Below, one piece after another: positions 7,929 through 16,307 of a DNA stretch of 64,000 nucleotides. A program made the translations under genes and the position numbers. The notes beneath the pieces are model-generated. The model did not search any database. It worked only from the letters and a program-made list of their open reading frames with translations, and had not been told where the DNA came from. The stretch spans positions 1-64,000 of IMG/VR virus record IMGVR_UViG_3300030116_004255. One strand, given 5' to 3'. Source of the stretch: a virus. The first letter of the stretch is position 1. Every line of letters starts with the position of its first letter.

Positions 7929-8727
7929 CTTCTTCCCACCTCTTTCTATTTTTTTGAGTAAGCCAACGGTAATAACCGTTTTGTCTAGTTCTTTCCGCAG
8001 CCCTACTCTTATCATAATATTCTTTATCTTGTTCGTCCATAACCCTTACATCTAAATTTGGTAGAGTTTCTCTTTTAAATGGTATAACTTGTATCAATGG
8101 CATACCCTGTCTAAATATTCTTTCACCTGTACCGTGATAGATAAAAGGTATATTCATTTGATGATATGAGTCTGTTTCAACTAAAGCTGGCATAATTTCT
8201 AGATCTAGATTTCTGTGATACCACGGATCTACTATCATAACAGACCAACCTGGAGGTGTGACTATATCCCAGGGATTTTCAAATTTTAGAGCAGTATTAA
8301 ATGAGTGTTCTAAGTAAGGCATCTCACCTATTGATTTGCGATCATGGAAAGTTATTGTGTTTTCAAAAGCGTGTTTGTTATACCAGTTCAAACCAGTTTC
8401 TTTTGTATGATCTATTTTTAAATCCAGCCACAGGGGTATGATGTATCCTTCATACATTATATCTTTAACACTAGGACACTTTTTAAGTGAGTTATCCTTA
8501 TATGGAACAGTATTCCAACTTTCATCTTTCAAAGCACCGTCTTTACCGTCACGCATTTCAGTCCACTCACGCTGTAAATTTTTATACCAAGCTGGTACAA
8601 ACTCTTTAGCTGGTCTTGGCGGTGCTAGATCAATATACTCTGGTTTCTGTGTTAAAAATTCTATTGTATCAAATTTTAGTTTGTGCTTTTTTGTTTCTAA
8701 AAATCTGTTGTACTTTTTCCCCATCAC
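7915..8727 (-). CDS. Cupin-like unknown protein, paralogue B
   Basis: 270 aa; GTG at 8727 or the next codon ATG may start it (GGAGTAGGAATA upstream). Family landmarks: YIDLAPPRPAKEFVPAWYKN, LKKCPSVKDIMYEGYIIPLW, ITFHDRKS, NPWDIVTPPGWS, MPALVETDSYHQMNIPFIYH, QGMPLIQVIPFKRE. The WH of the other copies is YH here and the FP is IP, so it has diverged while keeping ETD-x-x-H. Overlaps the next gene by 14 nt. Function unknown. Confidence 0.74.
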   Translation of the reverse strand: MMGKKYNRFLETKKHKLKFDTIEFLTQKPEYIDLAPPRPAKEFVPAWYKNLQREWTEMRDGKDGALKDESWNTVPYKDNSLKKCPSVKDIMYEGYIIPLWLDLKIDHTKETGLNWYNKHAFENTITFHDRKSIGEMPYLEHSFNTALKFENPWDIVTPPGWSVMIVDPWYHRNLDLEIMPALVETDSYHQMNIPFIYHGTGERIFRQGMPLIQVIPFKRETLPNLDVRVMDEQDKEYYDKSRAAERTRQNGYYRWLTQKNRKRWEEDGII

Positions 8728-8734
8728 TATATTC

Positions 8735-9442
8735 CTACTCCAGTAATAGATCCGCAGTCATTACTGCTTGTAAGTGATCTTCAGTTTGAGCAGTAAATTG
8801 TTCTTTTAGTGATATTGTGTCATCAGACTCCCAGTGAATAATATTTACACTAGAAAAATTACTTTGCAAATATGAAATAGCAGTATTAAGAGAAGTTATC
8901 AGATCAGGCCTCCAATTTATTACTACTTTTACACCAGTATTGTTTGCAATAGTAGTTTCTGCACCTTTTAGTACATCTAACTCTTGTCCATTTACATTTA
9001 TAACAATTAGATCAAGATCGGTTAGTCCTAAACTATCAACCGTAATAATATCTACTTCTTCATTTGCGTCACCAAAAATTAGATCTAACAAAGCACCAGA
9101 TTTATTGTCTGCAAAATAATACATATTACCTGTACCGCTCTCATTACTACAAGCCTTTTCTATATTTGTTGCAGTATCAAAATTACCATTCAATATAGTA
9201 AACCTTTCGCTTACTGGTTCTATATTTATAGTTTCAACAGACTCAGCTTCCAATATACCAGTTGCTACACCTACACCAGCACCCACAATTAGTGCTTTTG
9301 AAAAGCTACTTGCATTTTCTTTAAGCCAAAACTCAACAGACGGATTTATGTGTCCAAGTAAATCTACTCTTCCAAATTCTGTATGGTCAGTTTCGTCAAT
9401 ATTAATAGTTATACCATTTCTAAATAGTTGTGATTGTGTCAT
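8735..9442 (-). CDS. FkbM-like methyltransferase
   Basis: 235 aa. The first half has a nucleotide-binding-like motif ALIVGAGVGVATGIL (49-63) and the acidic strand end INIEPVSERF. The second half carries the FkbM hallmark ITVDSLGLTDLDLIVINVNG followed by ELDVLKGAETTI. FkbM enzymes O-methylate sugars or polyketides. The canonical DVEG is NVNG here, a change near the SAM/metal site that may affect activity. Its place in the oxygenase cluster suggests modification of a glycan or small molecule. Confidence 0.7.
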   Translation of the reverse strand: MTQSQLFRNGITINIDETDHTEFGRVDLLGHINPSVEFWLKENASSFSKALIVGAGVGVATGILEAESVETINIEPVSERFTILNGNFDTATNIEKACSNESGTGNMYYFADNKSGALLDLIFGDANEEVDIITVDSLGLTDLDLIVINVNGQELDVLKGAETTIANNTGVKVVINWRPDLITSLNTAISYLQSNFSSVNIIHWESDDTISLKEQFTAQTEDHLQAVMTADLLLE

Positions 9443-9446
9443 AAAT

Positions 9447-10148
9447 CTATCCTAACATTTCTTGTGGTAAATTAGAACCTTCTGGAAAGTACATAGGTGG
9501 CATACCATCAAAGTCTAACTTATGTCCTAACCAAGTCACGATAGCATACTTAGTACCACTAATAACAGGCATAGCTTGATGTGCGTAAGCCCAATTACTT
9601 GGAAACAATACTAGTGCTGGTTTTTCTGGTTTTACCATTTCGTCAAAGTGAGTAAAGTATGTACCACCACCCTGATATTCAGAGGGGTTTAAAAGTATTA
9701 GCGCTGATAAATGACGAGGGTTATGTGGTGCATAATCACAGTGAGCTTTATACTCTTGTCCACCCTGATAACGCAATAATGTATATCCTTCGTCAAAATG
9801 TATATTCACTTCATACTTATTACAATATTCATTTACATAATCTTGTAATTTTGTTGCTAAAAGTGTTTGTATATCTTTTAAAGCAGAAAATTCTTTATCT
9901 TTACCGTGCTTAACCATTTGTCTTACAGTCCTGTGTTCAGGTGGTAAGGTAGCATATTTACTTATAGGAAATAACTTATTACTTCTTATTTGACCGCCTT
10001 TATGTCCTTTACCTATACCTGCGTCTTCAAACTTAATTTCAATATTTTCGTCTTGATCAATGTTTTCTATAACATCTATTATTTTTTTAGACACCTCGTC
10101 ACTTAAAAAATCCTCGTATATCTCTACACAACCCATTACTATTTTCAT
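9447..10148 (-). CDS. 2OG-Fe(II) oxygenase, prolyl-4-hydroxylase-like
   Basis: 233 aa. The catalytic set is complete: H136-C-D138 (KAHCDYAPH), H190 (WAYAHQAMPV) and K200 in GTKYAIVTWLGH for the 2-oxoglutarate carboxylate. YQGGGTYF and VLFPSNWAYAH match the prolyl-4-hydroxylase alpha-like domain. Such proteins are frequent in marine phages, with substrates rarely known. It overlaps the next oxygenase by 4 nt. Expected reaction: O2 plus 2-oxoglutarate hydroxylation with CO2 and succinate release. Confidence 0.88.
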   Translation of the reverse strand: MKIVMGCVEIYEDFLSDEVSKKIIDVIENIDQDENIEIKFEDAGIGKGHKGGQIRSNKLFPISKYATLPPEHRTVRQMVKHGKDKEFSALKDIQTLLATKLQDYVNEYCNKYEVNIHFDEGYTLLRYQGGQEYKAHCDYAPHNPRHLSALILLNPSEYQGGGTYFTHFDEMVKPEKPALVLFPSNWAYAHQAMPVISGTKYAIVTWLGHKLDFDGMPPMYFPEGSNLPQEMLG

Positions 10149-10852
10149 AATATTTGTCTCCCTGATAAGTTTTCTAGATCCTCTCCGTCTAAATATGAAT
10201 CTAAATCAAATCCACTAGAGCAGGATACTAAAAAAGCTGACTTTCTACCATTAAGTAAAGGTGTTGTAGCGTGAGAAAAAACAAATGAACTAGGCATAAT
10301 AACAACTGTTCCTGCTGGTGGTTTATAAGCACCATTATCAAAATATCTAAAATCTAAACCACCACCCTTAAAATTATCGTTTAAATATGTAAGTATTGTT
10401 ATACGCCTAAGAAATGGTGCGTTCCAAAATCTACCTGTTTCAGGATTTCTAGTAGATCTATTGTCGCCATGATAATTCATAAATTTTGGTGGTCTGTAAG
10501 TTATATACTGGTATTGCTCCATCCAATGTATTTCGTCTTTAACATCTGGGTATACATCACAATACTCATTTATTTTATCCAGTGCATTTTGTTGAACTTG
10601 CCAAAAAAAATCTTGACTTTCTTTGTGTCTAAATTCTCTTTCTGGATCAAACCTTATAGGACCATTTACATTTTTTACAGTTTGATTATTTCCAGGCTGG
10701 CTTAGATCTTCCTCTGTTAAATTGTCTTTCCACCTATCTACTTCTGAATCCATTAAATCAACAATACCCTCTGGAACTTCTAAACACTTTTCCCAAGCTA
10801 ATACACCAGGAACTATTTTTTTAATTTCAGCTTGTTTCCAAAGTCTATTCAT
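10145..10852 (-). CDS. 2OG-Fe(II) oxygenase, second prolyl-hydroxylase-like protein
   Basis: 235 aa. H128-G-D130 (NYHGDNRS), H194 (FVFSHATTPLLNG) and R203/K204 give a full iron/2OG site; GGGLDFRYFDNGAYKPPAGT is the usual loop between strands. It overlaps both neighbours by 4 nt (ATGA type), showing a tight operon. It is a distinct subfamily from the gene downstream. Substrate unknown. Confidence 0.86.
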   Translation of the reverse strand: MNRLWKQAEIKKIVPGVLAWEKCLEVPEGIVDLMDSEVDRWKDNLTEEDLSQPGNNQTVKNVNGPIRFDPEREFRHKESQDFFWQVQQNALDKINEYCDVYPDVKDEIHWMEQYQYITYRPPKFMNYHGDNRSTRNPETGRFWNAPFLRRITILTYLNDNFKGGGLDFRYFDNGAYKPPAGTVVIMPSSFVFSHATTPLLNGRKSAFLVSCSSGFDLDSYLDGEDLENLSGRQIL

Positions 10853-11319
10853 TCCTCTTCCCCAACAAGTTCAAAAACTGATAGTTCTGAGTCAGCACAT
10901 AATTTATCATCTTTGAAAAATTTTAGAATATACCAACCTGGATCTAGCCTTATATGATCAGTTCCCCATCTACTTTTTTGATGTGTATAACTTAATGGAT
11001 GCTTGCTTACTAATTTATGATCTTTTTGTGGATTGTCATAATCTTTAGACCATATTTCTAATTTAAATACTGGGTTCTCTTCAAACTCTGCGAAATCATC
11101 ATGAAGTAAAAATTTTGTAAAATCGGTATTAGCACAGGTATCAGGCACTAACAAATGTTGATATTCAGGTATTTCAAAGCTGTGTTCTTTGTCTTCAAAC
11201 TTTATATAATGTTTGTTATTTTCTGATACACCGTGGTGTATTTCTTGAAACTTACCTTCCCACTGATCTTTACAGTCGGCTAAAGACTTATCTTTAGGTA
11301 CAAAATATACCTTCTTCAT
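10849..11319 (-). CDS. Unknown protein at the head of the oxygenase operon
   Basis: 156 aa, preceded by GGGAGGAGATC, a strong ribosome binding site. No transmembrane or known catalytic motif. Alternating beta-like segments (HYIKFEDKEHSFEIPEY, VFKLEIWSKDYDNP, GWYILKFFKDDK) and an acidic C-terminus suggest a beta-sandwich. Start codons of the next gene overlap by 4 nt. Function unknown. Confidence 0.65.
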   Translation of the reverse strand: MKKVYFVPKDKSLADCKDQWEGKFQEIHHGVSENNKHYIKFEDKEHSFEIPEYQHLLVPDTCANTDFTKFLLHDDFAEFEENPVFKLEIWSKDYDNPQKDHKLVSKHPLSYTHQKSRWGTDHIRLDPGWYILKFFKDDKLCADSELSVFELVGEEE

Positions 11320-11339
11320 GATCTCCTCCCTTTACAGAT

Positions 11340-12251
11340 CTAAACTAGATTTGGTCTTGTTGTAAGTAATTCTTCAAGATAGTCAACGGTGTTCGCTAAT
11401 ACATCGCTTTTAGTTGCTTTGTATGCTGCTACATCGGCTTGAAAAGCATCTTCGTCAAAATCTGCTGGTACTTCACCGAGTTTATAAAGACAATTAGCAA
11501 TCGCTTTGTCAACCATTTGTAATGCGTCAGCTTTTTCAACATTTAAAGCGTCTGCGTCTATTGATAAGTCCATACTTTCTCCTATATCGTAAGTATTACC
11601 ACACAAGTATAACATTAAAACTGTCGAGATTAAGTCCATATCATGACCTACTTCTAGGTCTAATGTTTCTTGCGGTATTTGTATTGTAGTAGATTTTCTA
11701 TAAGTATTGTAGATTTTTGCATAGGTATAATGTAGTTCAGTATCTACACCAGGATTTCCGTGTTCTACTGTGTCGTGTAGTGTTTCGTCATCATCAGATA
11801 CTTCTTCGCTATATTGTAAAACAATTCTTTGAGGGGCTATTGCCGAATAAGTATTGTCTGTAAATAAATATTCTGAATCTTCTTTTATAAATACTTCTGA
11901 ATAGTATGTTTCACCAACTATATATTTATAACCTGTTTCTCCACAGAAACCGCATAATGGTTCAGTACAAAATGAACCGCATAATTCTTTACCGTACTCT
12001 ATACCAAAGTCTTTTCTGCGAATATAAACATCAGCTACCTTTGATCCGTTAAAGTCTAGATCTACATAGCCAAGATCTCCTTCAACTGTAAAATCTAAAC
12101 CAGTTCTAGGAAATTCGTGAAACTCGCCGTCTGTGTCATTATCAGGAAACAAAAGATCTTTATCACCCTGATGTTCTCCAGGCATATAATACAACTGGTA
12201 GTCATCGTAATTTTCGTCTGATCTTTTATAGTGGATTCTAACTGTCGCCAT
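11340..12251 (-). CDS. Unknown protein with N-terminal pullulanase-like beta domain and Cys knot
   Basis: 303 aa. The N-terminus (VRIHYKRSDENYDDYQLYY) resembles the bacterial pullulanase-associated PUD/CBM41 starch-binding fold, only by eye. Residues 90-108 hold four close cysteines (ELCGSFCTEPLCGFCGETGY) that could bind zinc or form disulfides. The C-terminal part is helical and acidic. It overlaps the Cys-rich miniprotein gene by 14 nt. It may be a virion accessory protein or part of the oxygenase cluster; unknown. Confidence 0.65.
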   Translation of the reverse strand: MATVRIHYKRSDENYDDYQLYYMPGEHQGDKDLLFPDNDTDGEFHEFPRTGLDFTVEGDLGYVDLDFNGSKVADVYIRRKDFGIEYGKELCGSFCTEPLCGFCGETGYKYIVGETYYSEVFIKEDSEYLFTDNTYSAIAPQRIVLQYSEEVSDDDETLHDTVEHGNPGVDTELHYTYAKIYNTYRKSTTIQIPQETLDLEVGHDMDLISTVLMLYLCGNTYDIGESMDLSIDADALNVEKADALQMVDKAIANCLYKLGEVPADFDEDAFQADVAAYKATKSDVLANTVDYLEELLTTRPNLV

Positions 12252-12333
12252 TTTCTACCTCTGTATCTGGTTTGTCGTGTAAACCCACGCAGTATCCAGT
12301 TGGACTTTTACCACAGGTACATTTCTTAGCCAT
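12238..12333 (-). CDS. CDGSH-like miniprotein, 31 aa
   Basis: Encodes MAKKCTCGKSPTGYCVGLHD and an acidic tail. The spacing C-x-C-x2-S-...-C-x-G-x-H closely resembles the CDGSH iron-sulfur motif, with the Asp replaced by Val and one residue fewer before the third Cys. It lies precisely between the fibre gene and the 303-aa gene and overlaps the latter. A metal- or [2Fe-2S]-binding peptide is likely if translated. Confidence 0.55.
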   Translation of the reverse strand: MAKKCTCGKSPTGYCVGLHDKPDTEVENGDS

Positions 12334-12335
12334 TG

Positions 12336-13019
12336 TTATACCTTAAATGTCTTGACTGTACCAGCCGCGTATCCTGTCACATCAGTAGCTACACCTGTCA
12401 AAGGTATGCTTTGAGAAACTATAAATATTACACCACCACCAGTAGTCGTTTCACCACTAGCTTCAATAGTTCCATACCCCTGTAATTTTCTTGCACAGAG
12501 AATAACAATTCCACCACCGTGATTAACACTATCTCCAGCGCCACCCTGTAATGCTTCTGCTGTTGTTTGGCCACCGTGATGTACAAGAGCTTGTATAGCA
12601 ATGTCAGGATGATTAAAGTATTCTGCACCTTCGCCTGGTGCGGTAGCTGTATAACCATTACCATTACCACCTAAAGAGTTTGTGACATTACCAATAGCAC
12701 CACCTCTTAATGTTCCTGAAGTAGAAACACCGCCTACTCGTCCAATTTTCGTATCACTTTGGTTTGATGAAGTAGGTGCTAAAGCACATACATTTCTTAC
12801 AAAAACTCTATACCCTGCTGTATCTAAAACTATTCCTGGATTTACTGTCAAATTGTTATAGTGCATATCTCTGGTCAAAGTTGTATTAGAAGATATTGTG
12901 ACATTACCATCCATACCAGATCCATAAATGCTATCTGGTATCACATCATAGGTTGTGTAATCTGGTGGTATATAACCGTATTCTTTTATATTGTATTCAC
13001 CTGTTCTTGATATTGGCAT
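12336..13019 (-). CDS. Glycine-rich tail fibre-associated protein
   Basis: 227 aa. Its N-terminal third (IYGSGMDGNVTISSNTTLTR...NLTVNPGIVLDTAGYRVFVR) is paralogous to residues ~20-65 of the next gene upstream in the operon. The rest is Gly/Thr-rich with parallel beta-like turns (GRVGGVSTSGTLRGGAIGNV) and a hydrophobic C-terminal strand set (GGGVIFIVSQ). Such proteins usually form trimeric fibre or collar structures. The paralogous pair suggests gene duplication. Position at the end of the virion block supports a structural role. Confidence 0.72.
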   Translation of the reverse strand: MPISRTGEYNIKEYGYIPPDYTTYDVIPDSIYGSGMDGNVTISSNTTLTRDMHYNNLTVNPGIVLDTAGYRVFVRNVCALAPTSSNQSDTKIGRVGGVSTSGTLRGGAIGNVTNSLGGNGNGYTATAPGEGAEYFNHPDIAIQALVHHGGQTTAEALQGGAGDSVNHGGGIVILCARKLQGYGTIEASGETTTGGGVIFIVSQSIPLTGVATDVTGYAAGTVKTFKV

Positions 13020-13027
13020 AATTACTC

Positions 13028-14368
13028 CTATGATCCTGGATCAGTATCGTTTGCATTGATGTTATATACTGTCACGACTGATCCTGCTGTTGCTGTTCCT
13101 GAACCACCTGTACCTGCTGCTGCTGCAACTGTTAAACCGCTAGGTAGTGGTTTCTTACCTGATATTAAAACTACTGCACCACCACCAGCGTTATAAGATA
13201 CTGATGCTGTGCCTTTTGATCCGCCTGCGCCACCTGGGTGATAGTTTGTTGGATTAGAGTCATAGTTTGTTGGATTGTTGTTTCCACCATAAGAATATCC
13301 ATAAGAATATCCATAGCTATACCCATAGCTATATCCGTAAGAATAGTTGTTTCCAGGATACGAATAGTTATTTCCTGGATAGGAATAGTTATTACCTGGA
13401 TGATAATGTGCGTAATGATAATGATAAAAACCACCAGGAAAGTTATTTATTGGTGGACTTGGGTGCCAATGATAATGTGTATGTGAGCTACCTGGATTAG
13501 ATCCATAGTTTGTAGAGTTAGATCCATAGTTGGTTGGATTTGATCCTGAGTTTGAACCATAGTTTGCACCGTAATTTGCTCCATAGTTTGCACCATAGTT
13601 GGTTGGGTTAGTATTTCCAGGATAAGAATAATTATTACCTGGTGTTTGTGCGTCTGGTGCTGGTGCGCCGTCTGTTCCGTCAGAACTTGCTGTCGAGTCG
13701 TCAGCGTCAGCTCTAATTACACCATCTCCTACAATATTTTTTGCTACGATTAATACAACACCACCGCCGACTGCACCTGTGCCTGCTGTGGCTGCATTAC
13801 CGTCTGCACCTCTACCACCATCAGCACCGACAGTCTGATAATCAGACCAGTTAGTATCACTACCGTCTGAACCACTTGTTGGGGTTCCTGTTATCGCACC
13901 GTCGTCTGCGCCTGATCCACCACCTAAAAATTTAAATGTATCTGTTGCTTGATCAAACTTTTTACCTGCTAAAGCTGTTGTTAAGTTAAAAAATTCACTT
14001 GATCCGTCAAAAAATTGATTGTTGTTATGATCACTATCAGTTTGTTCTGATGATCTACCACCTAAAGTATCTGTTGCTGCTGTTCCTTTAGCAAAACCAC
14101 CTTTTAAAGTACCAGCAGTTGATTTATTACTAAACCTACCGATACGAGAGGTACCGTCTGTAAATGTTAATGTACCACGAACAAATAAACGATAACCGTT
14201 AGTATCTAGTGTGCAACTAGAGTTTATTGTTAGATCGTTGTAATACATATCTCTTGACAAAGTAGTATTAGCAGCGATAGTGACATCGCCGTCTTGACCA
14301 TAGCCGTATATCTCGTCTCCGCCTAGTCTGTCAATAAAGACTGGCTCTGGTACATCTATAATGGCCAT
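13028..14368 (-). CDS. Low-complexity Asn/Tyr/Gly/His-rich tail fibre protein
   Basis: 446 aa from MAIIDVPEPV; ATG 14368 overlaps the upstream stop as TAATG and follows GAGGTGACA. The N-terminus matches the 227-aa neighbour (YGQDGDVTIAANTTLSRDM). Residues ~270-400 are repeats: NYGA x3, NNYSYPG, SYGY x5 and NPTNY, interrupted by His clusters (SSHTHYHWHPS, YHYHYAHYHPG). The C-terminal end (GGAVVLISGKKPLPSGL) matches the same region of the paralogue. Function: fibre or tail-tip decoration, perhaps metal-binding through the His clusters. Confidence 0.75.
   Translation of the reverse strand: MAIIDVPEPVFIDRLGGDEIYGYGQDGDVTIAANTTLSRDMYYNDLTINSSCTLDTNGYRLFVRGTLTFTDGTSRIGRFSNKSTAGTLKGGFAKGTAATDTLGGRSSEQTDSDHNNNQFFDGSSEFFNLTTALAGKKFDQATDTFKFLGGGSGADDGAITGTPTSGSDGSDTNWSDYQTVGADGGRGADGNAATAGTGAVGGGVVLIVAKNIVGDGVIRADADDSTASSDGTDGAPAPDAQTPGNNYSYPGNTNPTNYGANYGANYGANYGSNSGSNPTNYGSNSTNYGSNPGSSHTHYHWHPSPPINNFPGGFYHYHYAHYHPGNNYSYPGNNYSYPGNNYSYGYSYGYSYGYSYGYSYGGNNNPTNYDSNPTNYHPGGAGGSKGTASVSYNAGGGAVVLISGKKPLPSGLTVAAAAGTGGSGTATAGSVVTVYNINANDTDPGS
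13283..13420. repeat. Tandem DNA repeats coding SYGY and NNYSYPG
   Basis: Direct repeats of about 12 to 24 nt (CATAAGAATATC and CATAGCTATACC variants, then ATAGTTATTTCCTGG variants) encode the Tyr/Ser/Gly blocks of the fibre protein. Such tracts vary in copy number by slippage and assemble poorly from short reads. Confidence 0.75.
13500..13640. repeat. Tandem DNA repeats coding NYGA and NPTNYGS
   Basis: About a dozen 12-nt units such as CATAGTTTGCAC encode alternating Asn-Tyr-Gly-Ala/Ser tetrapeptides of the same fibre protein. Confidence 0.7.
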
Positions 14369-14697
14369 TATGTCACCTCGACACCAGAAATATGTATATT
14401 CACGGAAGTAGCTGCTGAACATTTTGCTGCTACTGAAGCGCTAGCTGGTATAACCATAGCCAAGTCAATAACTGTGGTTGTATTAGCTGATACAGTAATA
14501 TCACCAAAAATGATATGTTGATCTCCTGTTGTATCCCCTGAAGGAATAATTTTGATCTCTACTGTTCTATCAGTAGCGGTATAGTTCGCTAACATAATTT
14601 GCTTGATAATACACTTATTAGAATTACTGAATACTTGTGCTTCAGAAGTTCCTAATGCTGTGACCTCTGCTAACTCCGCTGCATTATATATCGCCAT
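14368..14697 (-). CDS. Small virion-type beta-rich protein
   Basis: 109 aa with alternating strands (AQVFSNSNKCIIKQIMLANY, RTVEIKIIPSGD, HIIFGDITVSANTTTVIDL) and an Ala/Ser-rich end. The pattern is common in small proteins lying among phage fibre genes. Its stop overlaps the next start (TAATG). No specific family; probably structural. Confidence 0.6.
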   Translation of the reverse strand: MAIYNAAELAEVTALGTSEAQVFSNSNKCIIKQIMLANYTATDRTVEIKIIPSGDTTGDQHIIFGDITVSANTTTVIDLAMVIPASASVAAKCSAATSVNIHISGVEVT

Positions 14698-14705
14698 TTA
14701 TTCTC

Positions 14706-15161
14706 CTATAATCCCATCCATACCAACGCTTCATTTGTGAATAGTTGGACTGGATTTACTTTTTTCATTGCTGTTGCTGAATTGTCATATAACATGACTA
14801 AATCGTTATCTTCGTCAACATCTATTGATGTACCGTCTGTTAATCTTGTAGCGTCAATCGCTATATCGACAGCACCGCTTGTTGCACCACCAGAAATACC
14901 TGAAGTTGCACCAGTTGTGACACCTGTGACATCACCAACATCTAGTTGCAACCAAGCGCTTGAAGTTCGCACTTCTAGTCGGTCATCGTCAGTATTGTAG
15001 ATCACCATACCTTCAGTTGCAGTTGTTATAGCATCTCTTTCGGTTTCTGTATAGGCAGGTATTAAAGGTCCGCCGTCTACATGGCCATTTTGAAATTCTG
15101 CTAGACCTGTTGAATCAGATCCAGTCATTGCTACTCTTATTAATTGTTGTCTATCAGCCAT
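14706..15161 (-). CDS. Tail fibre-like structural protein
   Basis: 151 aa. The N-terminus (MADRQQLIRV..STGLAEFQNG) and C-terminus (DNDLVMLYDNSATAMKKVNP) are relatives of the two ends of the 2110-aa fibre protein (MAEKNPIRLN..GFAEFQS and TDLIVVYDGSANALKKVAKS). It therefore looks like a short version of that protein lacking the repeats, and may be a fibre attachment or alternative tip. Confidence 0.68.
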   Translation of the reverse strand: MADRQQLIRVAMTGSDSTGLAEFQNGHVDGGPLIPAYTETERDAITTATEGMVIYNTDDDRLEVRTSSAWLQLDVGDVTGVTTGATSGISGGATSGAVDIAIDATRLTDGTSIDVDEDNDLVMLYDNSATAMKKVNPVQLFTNEALVWMGL

Positions 15162-15163
15162 AT

Positions 15164-15358
15164 TTATCTACCTTTTCCTAAATAGTTTTCTGGATCAAAC
15201 TTGGAATCTACATAATCCGCAAGTGTTTTCCCACCACCATTATTATATTCTAAAGATTTGTGATCTACGGCTTTTCGCTCTTGCTCAGACAATTTCTTTA
15301 TTTTAGTCCAATCAGTAGGCGCACCATTATAAGTAGGTGTTAATGCTTTATACTTCAT
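15164..15358 (-). CDS. Small unknown protein in fibre region
   Basis: 64 aa from MKYKALTPTY; ATG 15358 follows AGAGGAAGA and overlaps the upstream stop as ATGA. Basic N-half (TKIKKLSEQERKAVDHKS) and DPENYLGKGR at the end. Possibly a fibre assembly helper given its neighbours. Confidence 0.6.
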   Translation of the reverse strand: MKYKALTPTYNGAPTDWTKIKKLSEQERKAVDHKSLEYNNGGGKTLADYVDSKFDPENYLGKGR

Positions 15359-15441
15359 TCTTCCTCTTCTCCCCACTCGACATAATCGTTATCGTGTGTT
15401 GCTCTATGAATATGAAAATTAGCGTGTGAATACAAAGTCAT
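15355..15441 (-). CDS. 28-aa translationally coupled peptide
   Basis: Encodes MTLYSHANFHIHRATHDNDY ending VEWGEEEE. Its start overlaps the upstream stop as TAATG and its stop overlaps the next start as ATGA, so ribosomes would read it in passing. His-rich front, acidic tail. Could simply couple its neighbours. Confidence 0.5.
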   Translation of the reverse strand: MTLYSHANFHIHRATHDNDYVEWGEEEE

Positions 15442-15764
15442 TATTCACCTGGTTTCGGATTGTCAGATTTTACTTGTTCTATATGATCTTTCCATGTTGT
15501 AGTGCCATTTATTTGATCTTTATACTGCATATCTAACTGATCTTCAATCGAGGCATACGCATTACGCCTAGCATCTATATAAGAAAACTCTTGATCCTCG
15601 TAATTTTGCCACGCATTGTCTTTTATAGCTTGTTCATAATCTTCTTCAGTAAATTCCATACGAACATTATTTACTGTTTTATACATCCCATCACCACCAT
15701 TAGCAGTTTTCTTTGCTTCAATGTCAGTTCTTGCTTGATCTGTAAATTCTTCTAATGTAGCCAT
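15441..15764 (-). CDS. Tail fibre assembly-like protein
   Basis: 107 aa. The segment RRNAYASIEDQLDMQYKDQI followed by NGTTTWKDHIEQVKSDNPKP matches the recurring phage pattern (YP-S-I-x-D-Q-L-D-M-x-Y-x-D...G-T-x-W-x-x-x-I-x-x-V-K) found in small proteins next to fibre genes. Likely cytoplasmic chaperone or accessory factor for fibre folding. Confidence 0.68.
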   Translation of the reverse strand: MATLEEFTDQARTDIEAKKTANGGDGMYKTVNNVRMEFTEEDYEQAIKDNAWQNYEDQEFSYIDARRNAYASIEDQLDMQYKDQINGTTTWKDHIEQVKSDNPKPGE

Positions 15765-15785
15765 AATTCTCCTATCTTAACATAT

Positions 15786-16307
15786 TTATTCTTCGACTTT
15801 GTACAAGCTAAATACACCAGAGGAAATATTGGCACCTCCAATATTCAGCATTTGTACGCCATCGTGAGTTCCTGTACTTTGTAATATTCCACCACCATGA
15901 AAACTTCCCATTCTTCCCTGTGATGTATTCCTGTGGATATTTTCATAAACTATGTAGCTGTATTGTGAGCTGTCGTTAAAGTTGTGTAAATAAGCTACCA
16001 TATTAAAAGCATTATTCATAGATGTACCAAGTCCTTGACTAAGATCAATATTTCCTGTGTTGTCAATGATTGTTCCACCTGAGCTTGCATCGTTATACAA
16101 TGTGTAGTGTCTGTAATCGTAATCAGAAGAAGTGACAGCACTACCACTTGCAGTAAACCTTATTCTTATATCTTGATTTGTTCCATCCATATACAACCCC
16201 TGAACAACGAGCATATATACATTTGTGCTGTCTATACCTGTTAATATGACTTGGGCTGTATCGCTACTGACAGTAGTAGTTGTTATAAGATTTAGTTTCC
16301 CTGCCAT
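15786..16307 (-). CDS. Virion protein, member 1 of a three-gene paralogous set
   Basis: 173 aa from MAGKLNLIT; ATG 16307 overlaps the upstream stop. Pattern shared with the next two genes: LxLI...T at the N-terminus, strands ending in D.RIRF, a TY/YDYR segment, HGGGI, a hydrophobic repeat and a final SLYKVE. These three probably form related knobs or fibre tips; none shows enzyme motifs. Confidence 0.66.
   Translation of the reverse strand: MAGKLNLITTTTVSSDTAQVILTGIDSTNVYMLVVQGLYMDGTNQDIRIRFTASGSAVTSSDYDYRHYTLYNDASSGGTIIDNTGNIDLSQGLGTSMNNAFNMVAYLHNFNDSSQYSYIVYENIHRNTSQGRMGSFHGGGILQSTGTHDGVQMLNIGGANISSGVFSLYKVEE

Noticed and set aside
13171-13500. Ile-rich frames on both strands over the fibre repeats
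   Set aside because: They are repeat translations in wrong frames (ISIRISIAIP), produced by the tandem DNA.
13283-13640. Tandem repeats as a CRISPR array
   Set aside because: Units are 12-24 nt, in frame and coding, with no unique spacers of fixed length.
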